Source: Arthrobacter globiformis (GTDB taxonomy: Bacteria > Actinomycetota > Actinomycetes > Actinomycetales > Micrococcaceae). Taken from it: 64,000 nt of DNA. Within the stretch, counting starts at the first letter, position 1. Every line of letters begins with the position of its first letter. The stretch covers positions 4,650,001-4,714,000 of the forward strand of contig NZ_JAUSYZ010000001.1 in NCBI RefSeq assembly GCF_030817195.1, in the 5' to 3' direction. The notes beneath the pieces were generated by a model that was given only the letters and a program-made list of their open reading frames with translations, was not told the origin of the DNA and did not search any database. The position numbers and the translations under genes were made by a program. Positions 7,634 through 16,515 of the stretch are shown one piece after another.

Positions 7634-9631
7634 ATGTCCCAGGACACCCCCGGCTCGACGGCCACCGCTGCCACCCCCAGCCAGCAGGGCGATGCTCTTG
7701 AAAACCTGCTGCATGAGAACCGCAAGTTTGCCCCTTCCGAGGACTTCGCCGCCAACGCCGTGGTGGGCGCCGAGGTCTATGCCGAGGCGGCTGCTGACCG
7801 GCCCGCGTTCTGGGCGAAGCAGGCCCGCGAACTGCTGACCTGGAACAAGGACTTCACCGAGGCCTTGGACTGGTCCAACCCTCCGTTCGCCAAGTGGTTC
7901 GTCGGCGGCGAGGTCAACGCTGCCTACAACGCCCTGGACCGGCACGTGGAGAACGGCCTCGGCGACCGCGTCGCGATCTACTTCGAGGGCGAACCCGGGG
8001 ATTCGCGTTCCTACACCTACGCGGAGCTCACCGAGGAAGTGAAGAAGGCCGCCAACGCCTTCGAGTCCCTCGGCGTGGCCAAGGGCGACCGGGTGGCCGT
8101 GTACCTGCCGATGATCCCCGAGGCCGTGATCACGCTGCTGGCCTGCGCCCGGATCGGTGCCGTGCACTCGGTCGTGTTCGGCGGTTTCTCCGCGGACGCC
8201 CTGCGGTCCCGGATCGAGGACGCCGAAGCCAAGCTCGTGGTCACCGCGGACGGCACCTACCGGCGCGGGAAGCCCAGCGCACTGAAACCGGCCGTGGACG
8301 CTGCCCTCGAGCAGGAGGGCCACACCGTGCAGAACGTCGTGGTGGTCAAGCGCAACGGCCAGGACGTGGACTGGCACGAGGGCCGGGACCACTGGTGGGC
8401 GGACACCGTCGGAGCAGCGTCAGCCGAGCACACCGCCGTCGGGCATGACTCCGAACACCCGCTGTTCATCCTCTACACCTCCGGCACCACCGGAAAGCCC
8501 AAGGGCATCCTGCACACCACCGGCGGCTTCCTCACCCAGACCGCCTACACCCACAAGGCCGTCTTCGACCTGCACCCGGAAACCGACGTGTACTGGTGCA
8601 CGGCCGACGTCGGATGGGTCACCGGTCACTCGTACGTCGCCTACGCCCCGCTCATCAACGGCGCCACCCAGGTCATGTACGAAGGCACCCCGGACTCCCC
8701 GCACCAGGGCCGCTGGTGGGAGATCGTGGAAAAGTACAAGGTCTCCATCCTCTACACCGCCCCCACCGCGATCCGCACCTTCATGAAGTGGGGCCGGGAC
8801 ATCCCGGACAAGTACGACCTCTCCTCCATCCGGGTCCTGGGCTCCGTGGGCGAACCCATCAATCCCGAAGCCTGGATGTGGTACCGCGACGTCATCGGCG
8901 GGAACAAAGCCCCGATCGTGGACACCTGGTGGCAGACCGAAACCGGCGCCCAGATGATCGCCCCGCTGCCCGGCGTGACCGCCACCAAGCCCGGTTCCGC
9001 GCAGGTGCCGCTGCCCGGCATCGCCGTGGACGTCGTGGACGAGAACGGCGCCTCGGTCCCGGACGGGCACGGCGGCTTCCTGGTGATCCGCGAACCCTGG
9101 CCGGCCATGCTCCGCGGAATCTGGGGTGACCCGGAACGGTTCAAGGACACCTACTGGTCCCGCTTCGAAACCATGTACTTCGCCGGCGACGGCGCCAAGA
9201 AGGACGAGGACGGCGACATCTGGCTGCTCGGCCGGGTGGATGACGTCATGAACGTCTCCGGACACCGGCTCTCCACCACCGAAATCGAATCTGCCCTGGT
9301 CAGCCACCCCGCCGTGGCGGAGGCCGCCGTCGTCGGTGCCACCGACGAAACCACCGGCCAGGCCGTCGTCGCGTTCGTCATCCTCCGCGGCGATGCCGTG
9401 GACTCCGGGGACGAGATCGTCCAGGACCTCCGCAACCACGTCGGCAAGGAAATCGGCCCGATCGCGAAACCCAAGACCATCCTCGTGGTGCCCGAACTGC
9501 CCAAGACCCGGTCCGGCAAGATCATGCGCCGCCTCCTCAAGGACGTCGCTGAAGGCCGCGACGTCGGAGACGCCACCACCCTCGCGGACAACACCGTCAT
9601 GCAGCAGATCGCCGCATCGCTGAAGAAGTAG
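7634..9631 (+). CDS. acs: Acetate-CoA ligase (AMP-forming)
   Basis: A 665-residue acetyl-CoA synthetase, which activates acetate through acetyl-AMP to acetyl-CoA. I prefer the ATG at 7634 (MSQDTPGST) over the two ATGs at 7619 and 7622, because family members begin at this kind of sequence. The adenylate-forming motif is FILYTSGTTGKPKGILHTTGGFL; TWWQTETG, the hinge LLGRVDDVMNVSGHRLSTTEIESAL and the acetylation-site motif PKTRSGKIMRRLLK are all present, so the active site looks complete. It is transcribed alone and ends in a strong terminator. In actinobacteria acs is often under Crp/GlxR and acetate control, but no strong site is visible here. Confidence 0.95.
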   Translation: MSQDTPGSTATAATPSQQGDALENLLHENRKFAPSEDFAANAVVGAEVYAEAAADRPAFWAKQARELLTWNKDFTEALDWSNPPFAKWFVGGEVNAAYNALDRHVENGLGDRVAIYFEGEPGDSRSYTYAELTEEVKKAANAFESLGVAKGDRVAVYLPMIPEAVITLLACARIGAVHSVVFGGFSADALRSRIEDAEAKLVVTADGTYRRGKPSALKPAVDAALEQEGHTVQNVVVVKRNGQDVDWHEGRDHWWADTVGAASAEHTAVGHDSEHPLFILYTSGTTGKPKGILHTTGGFLTQTAYTHKAVFDLHPETDVYWCTADVGWVTGHSYVAYAPLINGATQVMYEGTPDSPHQGRWWEIVEKYKVSILYTAPTAIRTFMKWGRDIPDKYDLSSIRVLGSVGEPINPEAWMWYRDVIGGNKAPIVDTWWQTETGAQMIAPLPGVTATKPGSAQVPLPGIAVDVVDENGASVPDGHGGFLVIREPWPAMLRGIWGDPERFKDTYWSRFETMYFAGDGAKKDEDGDIWLLGRVDDVMNVSGHRLSTTEIESALVSHPAVAEAAVVGATDETTGQAVVAFVILRGDAVDSGDEIVQDLRNHVGKEIGPIAKPKTILVVPELPKTRSGKIMRRLLKDVAEGRDVGDATTLADNTVMQQIAASLKK

Positions 9632-9645
9632 GCACATCACCGCCA

Positions 9646-9686
9646 CGCAGGGCCCGCCCGGAACACCGGGCGGGCCCTGCGTTTTT
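9646..9686 (+). terminator. Rho-independent terminator of acs
   Basis: A perfect 16-bp stem (CGCAGGGCCCGCCCGG) around an AACA loop, followed by TTTTT, 14 bp after the acs stop. Confidence 0.92.
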
Positions 9687-9803
9687 CGCTACGGTGGTCC
9701 CGCCTCCGGCCGGCAAATGTTATTTTTCGATCCTTCCTGTTCTCTTTTGCAAGGAGTAGGCGATGATGGGCAGTACGAGGTTTCATCCACTGAAAGGATC
9801 CCG

Positions 9804-10586
9804 ATGCTTCCCGCGGCCCGTCACCAATCCATAGTGGACGCCGTCCGGCGCGAACGGGTGGTCCGTGTGTCGGATCTCGCGCAGCAGCTGGGAGTGTCCC
9901 TGATGACGGTGCGCCGCGACATCGAGATGCTGGAGGAAAGCGGCCAGGTGGAGCGGATCCATGGCGGTGCCAAACTGCCCGGGGATGCCAGCACGCACGA
10001 GCCCGGATTCGAGCTGAAGTCCACCCAGCTGACCACGCAGAAACGCGCCATCGCCCTGGAAGCCGCCGGCCTGGTCCACGAGGGCATGGCGGTTGCCCTG
10101 AGCGCGGGCACCACCACCTGGGCGCTGGCCAAGGAACTCGCCAACGGCCCCCGGATCACCGCGGTGACCAACTCAGTGAAGATCGCCGACCTCTTCCACC
10201 ATGCCTCGGCGTCGGGGTCCGGGCGCCACGCCTCAACGGTGATCCTCATCGGCGGCGAGCGCACGCCGTCGGACGCCCTGGTGGGCCCCATCGCGACCGC
10301 GGCGCTCCGCCAACTGCACCTGGACCTGCTATTCCTCGGCGTGCACGGCATGGATGCGGACGCCGGCTACACCACGCCCAACCTCCTGGAGGCCGAAACC
10401 AACCGGGCATTCATCGCCGCCTCCCGCAAGGTGGTGGTCCTGGCGGACCATACCAAGTGGGGCATCCAGGGAATCAGCACCATCGCCAAACTTGAGGAAG
10501 CCGACGAGGTGATCTGCGATTCCGGGCTGTCCCCCGACGCCCAGCGGATCCTCCGCGACCGGGTGGGCCGGCTGAGGCTCGTTTAG
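9804..10586 (+). CDS. DeoR-family transcriptional regulator
   Basis: A 260-residue repressor. I start at ATG 9804 (MLPAARHQSIVDAV), which follows a GAAAGGATCC ribosome site; upstream codons in the frame lack similarity. Residues 6-58 form the DeoR winged HTH (VRVSDLAQQLGVSLMTVRRDIEMLEE, then IHGGA). The rest is the DeoR sensor domain with SAGTTTWALAKEL, TNSVKIADLF, IGGERTPSDALVGP and VVVLADHTKWG, which bind phosphorylated sugars. The position at the head of the alpha-galactoside island suggests it senses a sugar phosphate there. The AT-rich 9717-9760 stretch is the likely promoter. Confidence 0.85.
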   Translation: MLPAARHQSIVDAVRRERVVRVSDLAQQLGVSLMTVRRDIEMLEESGQVERIHGGAKLPGDASTHEPGFELKSTQLTTQKRAIALEAAGLVHEGMAVALSAGTTTWALAKELANGPRITAVTNSVKIADLFHHASASGSGRHASTVILIGGERTPSDALVGPIATAALRQLHLDLLFLGVHGMDADAGYTTPNLLEAETNRAFIAASRKVVVLADHTKWGIQGISTIAKLEEADEVICDSGLSPDAQRILRDRVGRLRLV

Positions 10587-10617
10587 AACTCCGGATGGCT
10601 TAGTCCGTGGCGCGGCC

Positions 10618-11646
10618 TCACGGGCAGCCGCAGGACTGCCTGACCAGGAGTTTCGTCGGGAAGACGCGGTGCTGTGCGGGCTCGCCGCGGTCCGCCCCGA
10701 CGAGCGCCCGGACGGCTGCCTCCGCCATGTCCCGCACGGGCTGTTCCACGGTGGTCAGCGTCGGCCAGGAGTATTCCGCGTCCTCCGAACCGTCGAACGA
10801 GACCAGCGCTATGTCCTCCGGGACGGACAGGCCGGCCTCGTGGAGCGCGCGGAGGATGCCGATGGCCTGCATGTCGGAGCTGGCGAAGATGGCGGTGGGC
10901 CGGTGCCCGGACGCCAGGAACCGCTTCCCTGCAGCGTAGCCGCCAACCCGGGTGAAGGCGCTGCGGGCAATGGGGCCTTCCGGCAGCCCGGCGTCCCTGA
11001 GCGCCTGCACCCAGCCCTCTTCGCGGGCGTCCGCTTCGTTGCCGGTGGTGGTACCCATGGCCAGGCCGATGTTGGTGTGGCCATGGCCGATCAAATGCTC
11101 GACGGCGGTGCGCGCACCATTCGCCAGGTCCACACCCACGGTGGTGACCCCGGCCGAGCTGCCGCTGTGGCTCAGGAGCACGGACGGGATCTCCGCGGCC
11201 TCCAGGTCATCCAGTTCCGGTTCGAACAGGACGCTGGCCAGCACCACGCCGTCCACCTGCCGGGCGGCCAGGTTCCGGATGTTCCGGCGTTCCTTGGCCA
11301 GGTTGCCGTCCGAGTTCGTCAGCACCAGGGCGTACCCGAGTGCTCCCGCCGCGTCCTCCACGGCGTGGGCCAGCATTGAGAAGAACGGGTTGCTGTTGTC
11401 CGGAATGACCAAACCGATCGTTTCGCTGGACCCCAGCTTCAGGGCCCGCGCAGCCGCGTTGGGGCGGTAGCCCAGCTGCCGGATGGCTTCCTGGACCTTC
11501 GCTTCGGTGGCGGGCGCCACCTTCTTCGGCCCGCCGTTCACCACGTAGCTGACGACGGCGGTGCTCACCCCGGCGTACCGGGCAACATCCTTGCGGGTCA
11601 CCTGGGTCCGCGGGGCGGGCGCTGCCGGAATGGTCATAGTGTCCAT
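10618..11646 (-). CDS. LacI-family transcriptional regulator
   Basis: A 342-residue LacI/GalR repressor. The HTH is at residues 17-38 (TRKDVARYAGVSTAVVSYVVNG), the hinge follows with YRPNAAARALKLGSSETIGLV, and the periplasmic-binding-like sensor includes DNSNPFFSMLAHAVE and FDGSEDAEYSWPTLTTVEQPV. The ATG at 11646 lies 5 bp after the stop of the Gfo/Idh gene, so they form one operon, convergent with the DeoR gene. It probably controls its own operon and the divergent ABC importer through inverted repeats in 12940-13036. Alpha-galactosides or their products are the likely inducer, by context only. Confidence 0.88.
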   Translation of the reverse strand: MDTMTIPAAPAPRTQVTRKDVARYAGVSTAVVSYVVNGGPKKVAPATEAKVQEAIRQLGYRPNAAARALKLGSSETIGLVIPDNSNPFFSMLAHAVEDAAGALGYALVLTNSDGNLAKERRNIRNLAARQVDGVVLASVLFEPELDDLEAAEIPSVLLSHSGSSAGVTTVGVDLANGARTAVEHLIGHGHTNIGLAMGTTTGNEADAREEGWVQALRDAGLPEGPIARSAFTRVGGYAAGKRFLASGHRPTAIFASSDMQAIGILRALHEAGLSVPEDIALVSFDGSEDAEYSWPTLTTVEQPVRDMAEAAVRALVGADRGEPAQHRVFPTKLLVRQSCGCP

Positions 11647-11651
11647 GCTAG

Positions 11652-12866
11652 CTACAGCACGTCTCTAAGCGTGGCCGGAGCGTCGCCGAAGTCGCGGATG
11701 GGGAGGCGTTCGCCGTTCCGCCGGGCGGATTCATGGGCCACAATGCCGGGCAGGGTGAACCGCGCGGCCGTCCATGCGTTGACCGGCGGCAGCGACCCCG
11801 TGTTCACGGCCGTGACAAAGTCGTCCACGAGGAACTGGTGGCTGCCTTCGTGGCCATTGGGCGCGCCGCGGAACTCCTCGGGCAGCCTGTCGCTGTCATG
11901 CACCGGCGCCAGACCGGACACGAAGGCGTCCCGGAGTTCCGGCGCCACATTGGCGAGCGACGGATCGTCCAGGGGCACGCTGGGCCGTGACTCCATCTGC
12001 TCTGAGATGTCATGGACGTTGGTCTTGTCCTGCCACACCGTCACCTTGGCCAGCTGCTCAAAGCTTGCCTCGGTGCCGAAGAACCGGAACCGGGACTCAC
12101 GGATATGCGAGGGGTAGCCCACCCGGCGCATCTCGTTGGTCCGCATGGCACCGCCGTCGTTCAGCTCGAAGAGTGCCGCGGCGTTGGAGAAGTCGTTCCC
12201 AAACATGCTGATGTCCTTGTCGAACACCCCGTCCCCGCGGTCGTCCTTCACACCGACGCAGCTGACGCTCACGGCGTGGGCCGGCAGGGCACCGAGGACA
12301 CCGCCAATCGCGTGGGTCGGGTACAGCATGGGCGGGTAGCTGGCGGTTTCCTTCCAGCGCTCCCCACCGCTGTACTGGTAGGCGTCGTAGAAGCCCAGGT
12401 CCATGTCGTGGACGTAATCGCCCTCCGCGTAGAACACCCTCCCGAACCGGCCGGCCGCGTGCTGCTCGCGGGCATAGACGGTGGCCGGGTTGTAGTAGCT
12501 GGTTTCGCCCATCATGTAGACGTTGCGGGTCTCGCGGACGGCGTCGATGATCTTCGCGATCTCGTCCTCGGTCACGGCCATGGGCACCGCCGAGTAGACA
12601 TGCTTTCCGGCCCGGAGCGCCCGCTCCACCAGCGGTCCGTGGGTCCACCGCTGCGTGAAGATGGCGACGGCGTGGACGTCGGACGCCAACAGCTCATCGA
12701 ACGTGCCTATGGAACCTGCCAGACCATATTGCTCAACCGCCCCGGCCGCACGTTCCGCAAGCTCGTCCACAGCGAAGACCTCGCTGACTCCGGGGTGGAG
12801 GTTGAAGAGGTGCGCGAACTGGCCACCGAACTGCCCCACGCCCACTACTCCGATCGAAAACGCCAT
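11652..12866 (-). CDS. Gfo/Idh/MocA-family NAD(P)-dependent oxidoreductase
   Basis: A 404-residue oxidoreductase. The ATG at 12866 has a good GGAAGGCAGG ribosome site. The N-terminal Rossmann fold has IGVVGVGQFGGQFAHLF, then IFTQRWTHGPLVERALRAGKHVYSAVPMA where the family EKP-type loop is replaced by a VPMA variant. A second domain includes GDYVHDMDLGFYDAYQYSGG and CVGVKDDRGDGVFDKD. Members oxidise or reduce sugars, inositols or their derivatives. Substrate is unknown; the neighbours suggest a galactose-containing sugar. It leads the operon with the LacI gene and is divergent from the first sugar importer. Confidence 0.8.
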   Translation of the reverse strand: MAFSIGVVGVGQFGGQFAHLFNLHPGVSEVFAVDELAERAAGAVEQYGLAGSIGTFDELLASDVHAVAIFTQRWTHGPLVERALRAGKHVYSAVPMAVTEDEIAKIIDAVRETRNVYMMGETSYYNPATVYAREQHAAGRFGRVFYAEGDYVHDMDLGFYDAYQYSGGERWKETASYPPMLYPTHAIGGVLGALPAHAVSVSCVGVKDDRGDGVFDKDISMFGNDFSNAAALFELNDGGAMRTNEMRRVGYPSHIRESRFRFFGTEASFEQLAKVTVWQDKTNVHDISEQMESRPSVPLDDPSLANVAPELRDAFVSGLAPVHDSDRLPEEFRGAPNGHEGSHQFLVDDFVTAVNTGSLPPVNAWTAARFTLPGIVAHESARRNGERLPIRDFGDAPATLRDVL

Positions 12867-12942
12867 TGTTCCTGCCTTCCTAGGCCCAGGCGGCACCGCT
12901 CTCCGGACCGCATACATGTTTGCGCCACAGTCTTTCAGCTCA

Positions 12943-12954
12943 ATCTACTCGAGT
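12943..12954. promoter_or_regulatory. Candidate LacI operator 1
   Basis: ATCTACTCGAGT contains the palindrome ACTCGAGT. It shares the 9-mer ATCTACTCG with the second candidate site 77 bp downstream. It lies in the divergent region between the Gfo/Idh-lacI operon and the importer. Confidence 0.45.
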
Positions 12955-13019
12955 CAACGCTTGCAACGTTGGAGAAGCCTGCGTCCTTAGTGGCTCCGAA
13001 ATTATCCTTGCAGTCCCAT

Positions 13020-13035
13020 ATCTACTCGTGTAGAT
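13020..13035. promoter_or_regulatory. Candidate LacI operator 2
   Basis: ATCTAC-TCGT-GTAGAT is a perfect 6-bp-arm inverted repeat with a 4-nt centre, 46 bp before the permease start. It shares ATCTACTCG with the upstream site, as expected for a pair of operators bound by one repressor. Confidence 0.5.
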
Positions 13036-13081
13036 TCGTTGGCGATTGTTAGTTCCATCACACACCCAGGAAGGGTCGACG

Positions 13082-14026
13082 ATGACCACCCTTACTAAAA
13101 CCAGCGCCCCAGCCGGGAACAAGCAGCCGCAACGCTCCCCTAAGCGACGCCGGCCCGCTGGGCTGGGCGACCTCAGGATCGCGCTGCTGTTCATCCTTCC
13201 GGCGATGATCGGGTTCATTGTTTTCTACGTGATCCCCACTGTGCGCGGCGTCTACCTCAGCTTCACGGAGTACAACATCCTCGGAGACCCCGAATGGGTC
13301 GGATTCGACAACTACGCGGCAATCGCCAAGGATCCGCTGTTTTGGAATTCCCTGGCCGTCACAGGCCAGTACGTCCTCATCAACATCGCCCTCCAAACAG
13401 CCCTGGCGCTTGGACTGGCCCTGCTGATGCACAAGGTTGCCAAATCCACCCTCGTCCGCGGCGCCCTGCTCTTGCCGTACCTGATGTCCAATGTCATCGC
13501 GGCACTGCTGTGGTTCTGGATGCTGGATTACCAGATCGGCGTCGTGAACCAGTTCATCGAATGGAGCGGGCTGTCCCGTATCGCATTTTTCGGAAGCGAG
13601 GAGTGGGCCATCCCCACCCAGGCCCTGATCAACACCTGGCGCCATATGGGCTACACGGCGCTTCTGATCTTCGCCGGTCTCCAGGCCATCCCGCACCATC
13701 TCTATGAAGTGGCGAACCTGGATGGCGCCTCACCGTTCCAGATCTTCCGCAAGATCACCCTGCCGCTGCTGCGCCCCGTCATGGTCCTGGTCCTCGTCGT
13801 GACCGTGATCGGGTCCTTCCAGGTTTTCGACACCGTAGCCGTGACCACGCAGGGCGGGCCGGTTAACGCCACCCGCGTCATTCAGTACTACATCTACCAG
13901 CGGGCCTTCACCGAGTCGGACTTCGGCTACGGATCCGCCATCGCCGTCATCCTCTTCCTCATCCTCGCTCTCGTGGCCTTCATTCAAATGAAGTTCCTCA
14001 AGGGCAATGAGTCGGACCTGGACTAA
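13082..14026 (+). CDS. Carbohydrate ABC transporter permease (MalF/UgpA type)
   Basis: A 314-residue inner-membrane permease with six or so hydrophobic helices. The start is ATG 13082 after AGGAAGGGTCG. The cytoplasmic EAA loop reads LYEVANLDGASPFQIFRKITLPLLRP, where the transporter ATPase docks. It pairs with the next gene (MalG type) and the binding protein at 15039. No ATPase gene is present, so a shared MsiK-like ATPase encoded elsewhere is likely. Putative LacI operators lie just upstream. Confidence 0.9.
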   Translation: MTTLTKTSAPAGNKQPQRSPKRRRPAGLGDLRIALLFILPAMIGFIVFYVIPTVRGVYLSFTEYNILGDPEWVGFDNYAAIAKDPLFWNSLAVTGQYVLINIALQTALALGLALLMHKVAKSTLVRGALLLPYLMSNVIAALLWFWMLDYQIGVVNQFIEWSGLSRIAFFGSEEWAIPTQALINTWRHMGYTALLIFAGLQAIPHHLYEVANLDGASPFQIFRKITLPLLRPVMVLVLVVTVIGSFQVFDTVAVTTQGGPVNATRVIQYYIYQRAFTESDFGYGSAIAVILFLILALVAFIQMKFLKGNESDLD

Positions 14027-14036
14027 GGAACCCAGC

Positions 14037-14963
14037 ATGAACACTCCAACCAGCCGCGCACCGCTGCCGGCCACCGCCCGCCGCCGTCGCCCAGTCAACG
14101 TTCGCCGCGTTGTGGCCTGGGTCCTCCTCGCCCTGGCCATCGCCGTCTCCGTGTTCCCGTTCCTCTGGGTCCTGCGCACCGCCCTGTCCACCAACGGGGC
14201 GCTGGCTTCCCAGTCGGCCAGCCTGCTGCCGGCGGACTTCACCTTTGGCGCCTTCAAGCGCGTGCTCGGCTTGCAGAGCCCGGCCGAAGCTGTCGCCGAA
14301 GGCGGTTCCGGTGCCGCCATCAACTTCTGGCTGTACCTGCGCAACTCGATCATCTTCTCTTCAATCACCACCGCAGGTGCCGTCTTCTTCAGCGCCATGG
14401 CTGCGTACGCATTTGCCCGGTTGCGTTGGAAGGGCCGGAACGCCGTATTCAGCCTGTTCCTGGGGACCATGCTGGTCCCGCCTATCTTCACCGCCCTGCC
14501 CAACTTCCTGCTGATCAAGAACCTGGACCTGCTCAACACGATGCTCGGCATGGTCCTGCCGTACGTCTTCATGACCCCCTTCGCGATCTTCTTCCTTCGC
14601 CAGTTCTTCCTGAACATGTCGCGCGAAGTCGAAGAGGCGGCCATGCTCGACGGCGCCAAGCACCTGCGCATCTTCTTCCAGATCGTGCTGCCCAACGCTG
14701 CCGCGCCGCTGGCCACGCTGGCCCTCCTGACCTTCATCGGCCAGTGGAACGAGTACTTCTGGCCGCTGCTGGTCGGCTCGCAGGACGAAGTACGCGTCCT
14801 GCAGGTAGGACTCGGGGTCTTCAAGTCGCAGTCCCCGCAGGGAGCACCCGACTGGTCCGGCCTCATGGCCGCCACACTGATTTCCGCCCTACCGGTCCTG
14901 GCCCTCTTTGCGGCTTTCGGCAAGAAGATTGTGAACTCCATCGGCTTCTCCGGCATCAAATAA
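14037..14963 (+). CDS. Carbohydrate ABC transporter permease (MalG/UgpE type)
   Basis: A 308-residue membrane permease. The ATG at 14037 follows TAAGGAACC, 10 bp after the first permease ends. The EAA loop is seen as EVEEAAMLDGAKHLRIFFQIVLPNAAAPL. Helices run from about residues 22-45 to the C-terminus, which ends in KKIVNSIGFSGIK. It forms the second half of the membrane channel with the preceding gene. Confidence 0.9.
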   Translation: MNTPTSRAPLPATARRRRPVNVRRVVAWVLLALAIAVSVFPFLWVLRTALSTNGALASQSASLLPADFTFGAFKRVLGLQSPAEAVAEGGSGAAINFWLYLRNSIIFSSITTAGAVFFSAMAAYAFARLRWKGRNAVFSLFLGTMLVPPIFTALPNFLLIKNLDLLNTMLGMVLPYVFMTPFAIFFLRQFFLNMSREVEEAAMLDGAKHLRIFFQIVLPNAAAPLATLALLTFIGQWNEYFWPLLVGSQDEVRVLQVGLGVFKSQSPQGAPDWSGLMAATLISALPVLALFAAFGKKIVNSIGFSGIK

Positions 14964-15038
14964 ACCGCACACCGAACCTCTTTCCCCTTCACACCCACTC
15001 CACGCGGGCAACACCTGCCCTTTTGCGAAAGGTCCATC

Positions 15039-16382
15039 ATGAAGAAAACCATCGGCGCCGTCGCTGCCGCCGCAGCCATCGCCATGTCCCTCTCCGCCTG
15101 CGGGGGCGGTTCCTCCGCCACGTCCGCCGAGGCCAAGGGCGGAATCAACTACTGGCTCTGGGACGCCAACCAGCTCCCGGCCTACCAGCAGTGCGCGGAT
15201 GATTTCACCAAGGCCAACCCGGACATCAAGGTCAAGATCACCCAGCGCGGGTGGGATGACTACTGGAGCACACTCACCAACGGATTTGTGGGCGGCACAG
15301 CACCAGACGTCTTCACCAACCACCTGGGACGCTATGGAGAACTCGCCGAAAACAAGCAGCTCCTGGCCATTGACGAGGCGGTTGAAAAGGACAACGTGGA
15401 CCTGGCTGCCTACAACGAGGGCCTCGCCGACCTCTGGGTGGGCCAGGACGGCAAGCGCTACGGACTGCCCAAGGACTGGGACACCATCGCACTGTTCTAC
15501 AACAAGACGATGCTCGCCGACGCCGGCATTTCCGAGGACGAGATGAAGAACCTAACCTGGAACCCGCAGGACGGCGGCAGCTACGAAAAAGTCATCGCCC
15601 ATCTGACCGTTGACAAGAACGGCAAGCGCGGGGACGAGGCCGGTTTCGACAAGAACAACGTTGCGGTCTACGGCCTGGGGCTCAACGGCGGCGGCGACTC
15701 CTCAGGCCAGACGGAGTGGAGCTACTTCACTAACACCACCGGCTGGTCCCACACGGACAAGAACCCGTGGGGTACGCACTACAACTACGATGACCCCAAG
15801 TTCCAGGCCTCCATTGACTGGTTTGCCGGGTTGGTCAAGAAGGGCTACATGCCCAAGCTCGAGACCACCGTCGGCGCGAGCATGGCCGATACGTTTGCAG
15901 CCGGAAAGTCCGCCATCAACGCTCACGGGTCATGGATGGTCGGCCAGTACACGGGCTACAAGAACGTCAAGGTGGGCATAGCCCCCACACCTGCAGGACC
16001 GGAAGGCAAGCGCGCCAGCATGTTCAACGGCCTGGCCGACTCCATCTGGGCCGGAACCAAGAACCCCGCTGCGTCGGTGAAGTGGGTCGAGTACCTCGCC
16101 TCGGCCTCCTGCCAGGATGTCGTGGCCTCCAAGGCTGTGGTGTTCCCGGCGCTGAAGGCCTCTTCTGACAAGGCCGCCGCCGCGTTCAAGGCCAAGAACG
16201 TGGACGTTTCAGCGTTCACCGAGCAGGTCAAGGACAAGACCACGTTCCTGTACCCCATCACCGACAACACTGCAAAGGTCAAGGGCATCATGGAGCCGGC
16301 CATGGACGCCGTCGTATCCGGCAAGGCACCTGCCAGCTCCCTGACCCAGGCCAATGAACAGGTCAATTCGCTCTTCAAGTAG
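15039..16382 (+). CDS. Sugar ABC transporter substrate-binding lipoprotein
   Basis: A 447-residue extracytoplasmic solute-binding protein. Its signal peptide has a lipobox (MSLSAC, lipidated Cys21). The mature protein is of the family 1 type, with INYWLWDANQLPAYQQCADDF, a binding-cleft segment PKDWDTIALFYNKTMLADAG, and INAHGSWMVGQYTGY. The GAAAGGTCC ribosome site is good. It completes the first importer and lies 133 bp before the alpha-galactosidase gene, so oligosaccharides with alpha-galactosyl ends are the likely cargo. Confidence 0.92.
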   Translation: MKKTIGAVAAAAAIAMSLSACGGGSSATSAEAKGGINYWLWDANQLPAYQQCADDFTKANPDIKVKITQRGWDDYWSTLTNGFVGGTAPDVFTNHLGRYGELAENKQLLAIDEAVEKDNVDLAAYNEGLADLWVGQDGKRYGLPKDWDTIALFYNKTMLADAGISEDEMKNLTWNPQDGGSYEKVIAHLTVDKNGKRGDEAGFDKNNVAVYGLGLNGGGDSSGQTEWSYFTNTTGWSHTDKNPWGTHYNYDDPKFQASIDWFAGLVKKGYMPKLETTVGASMADTFAAGKSAINAHGSWMVGQYTGYKNVKVGIAPTPAGPEGKRASMFNGLADSIWAGTKNPAASVKWVEYLASASCQDVVASKAVVFPALKASSDKAAAAFKAKNVDVSAFTEQVKDKTTFLYPITDNTAKVKGIMEPAMDAVVSGKAPASSLTQANEQVNSLFK

Positions 16383-16515
16383 GGAAGTCAACTGGGCGAA
16401 AATTAGAGTCCAGGCATCCACACAGCACCACGCCTGCGGGCCGGAACCGCGCACACCACGCCCGGCCCCGCAGCACCCCTTATACCTGTCTGCTCATTAT
16501 GAAAGAGAACTACCT

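Noticed and set aside
9717..9803. N-terminal extension of the DeoR regulator
   Set aside because: The residues before MLPAARHQ have no similarity to the family, and a good ribosome site precedes the ATG at 9804.
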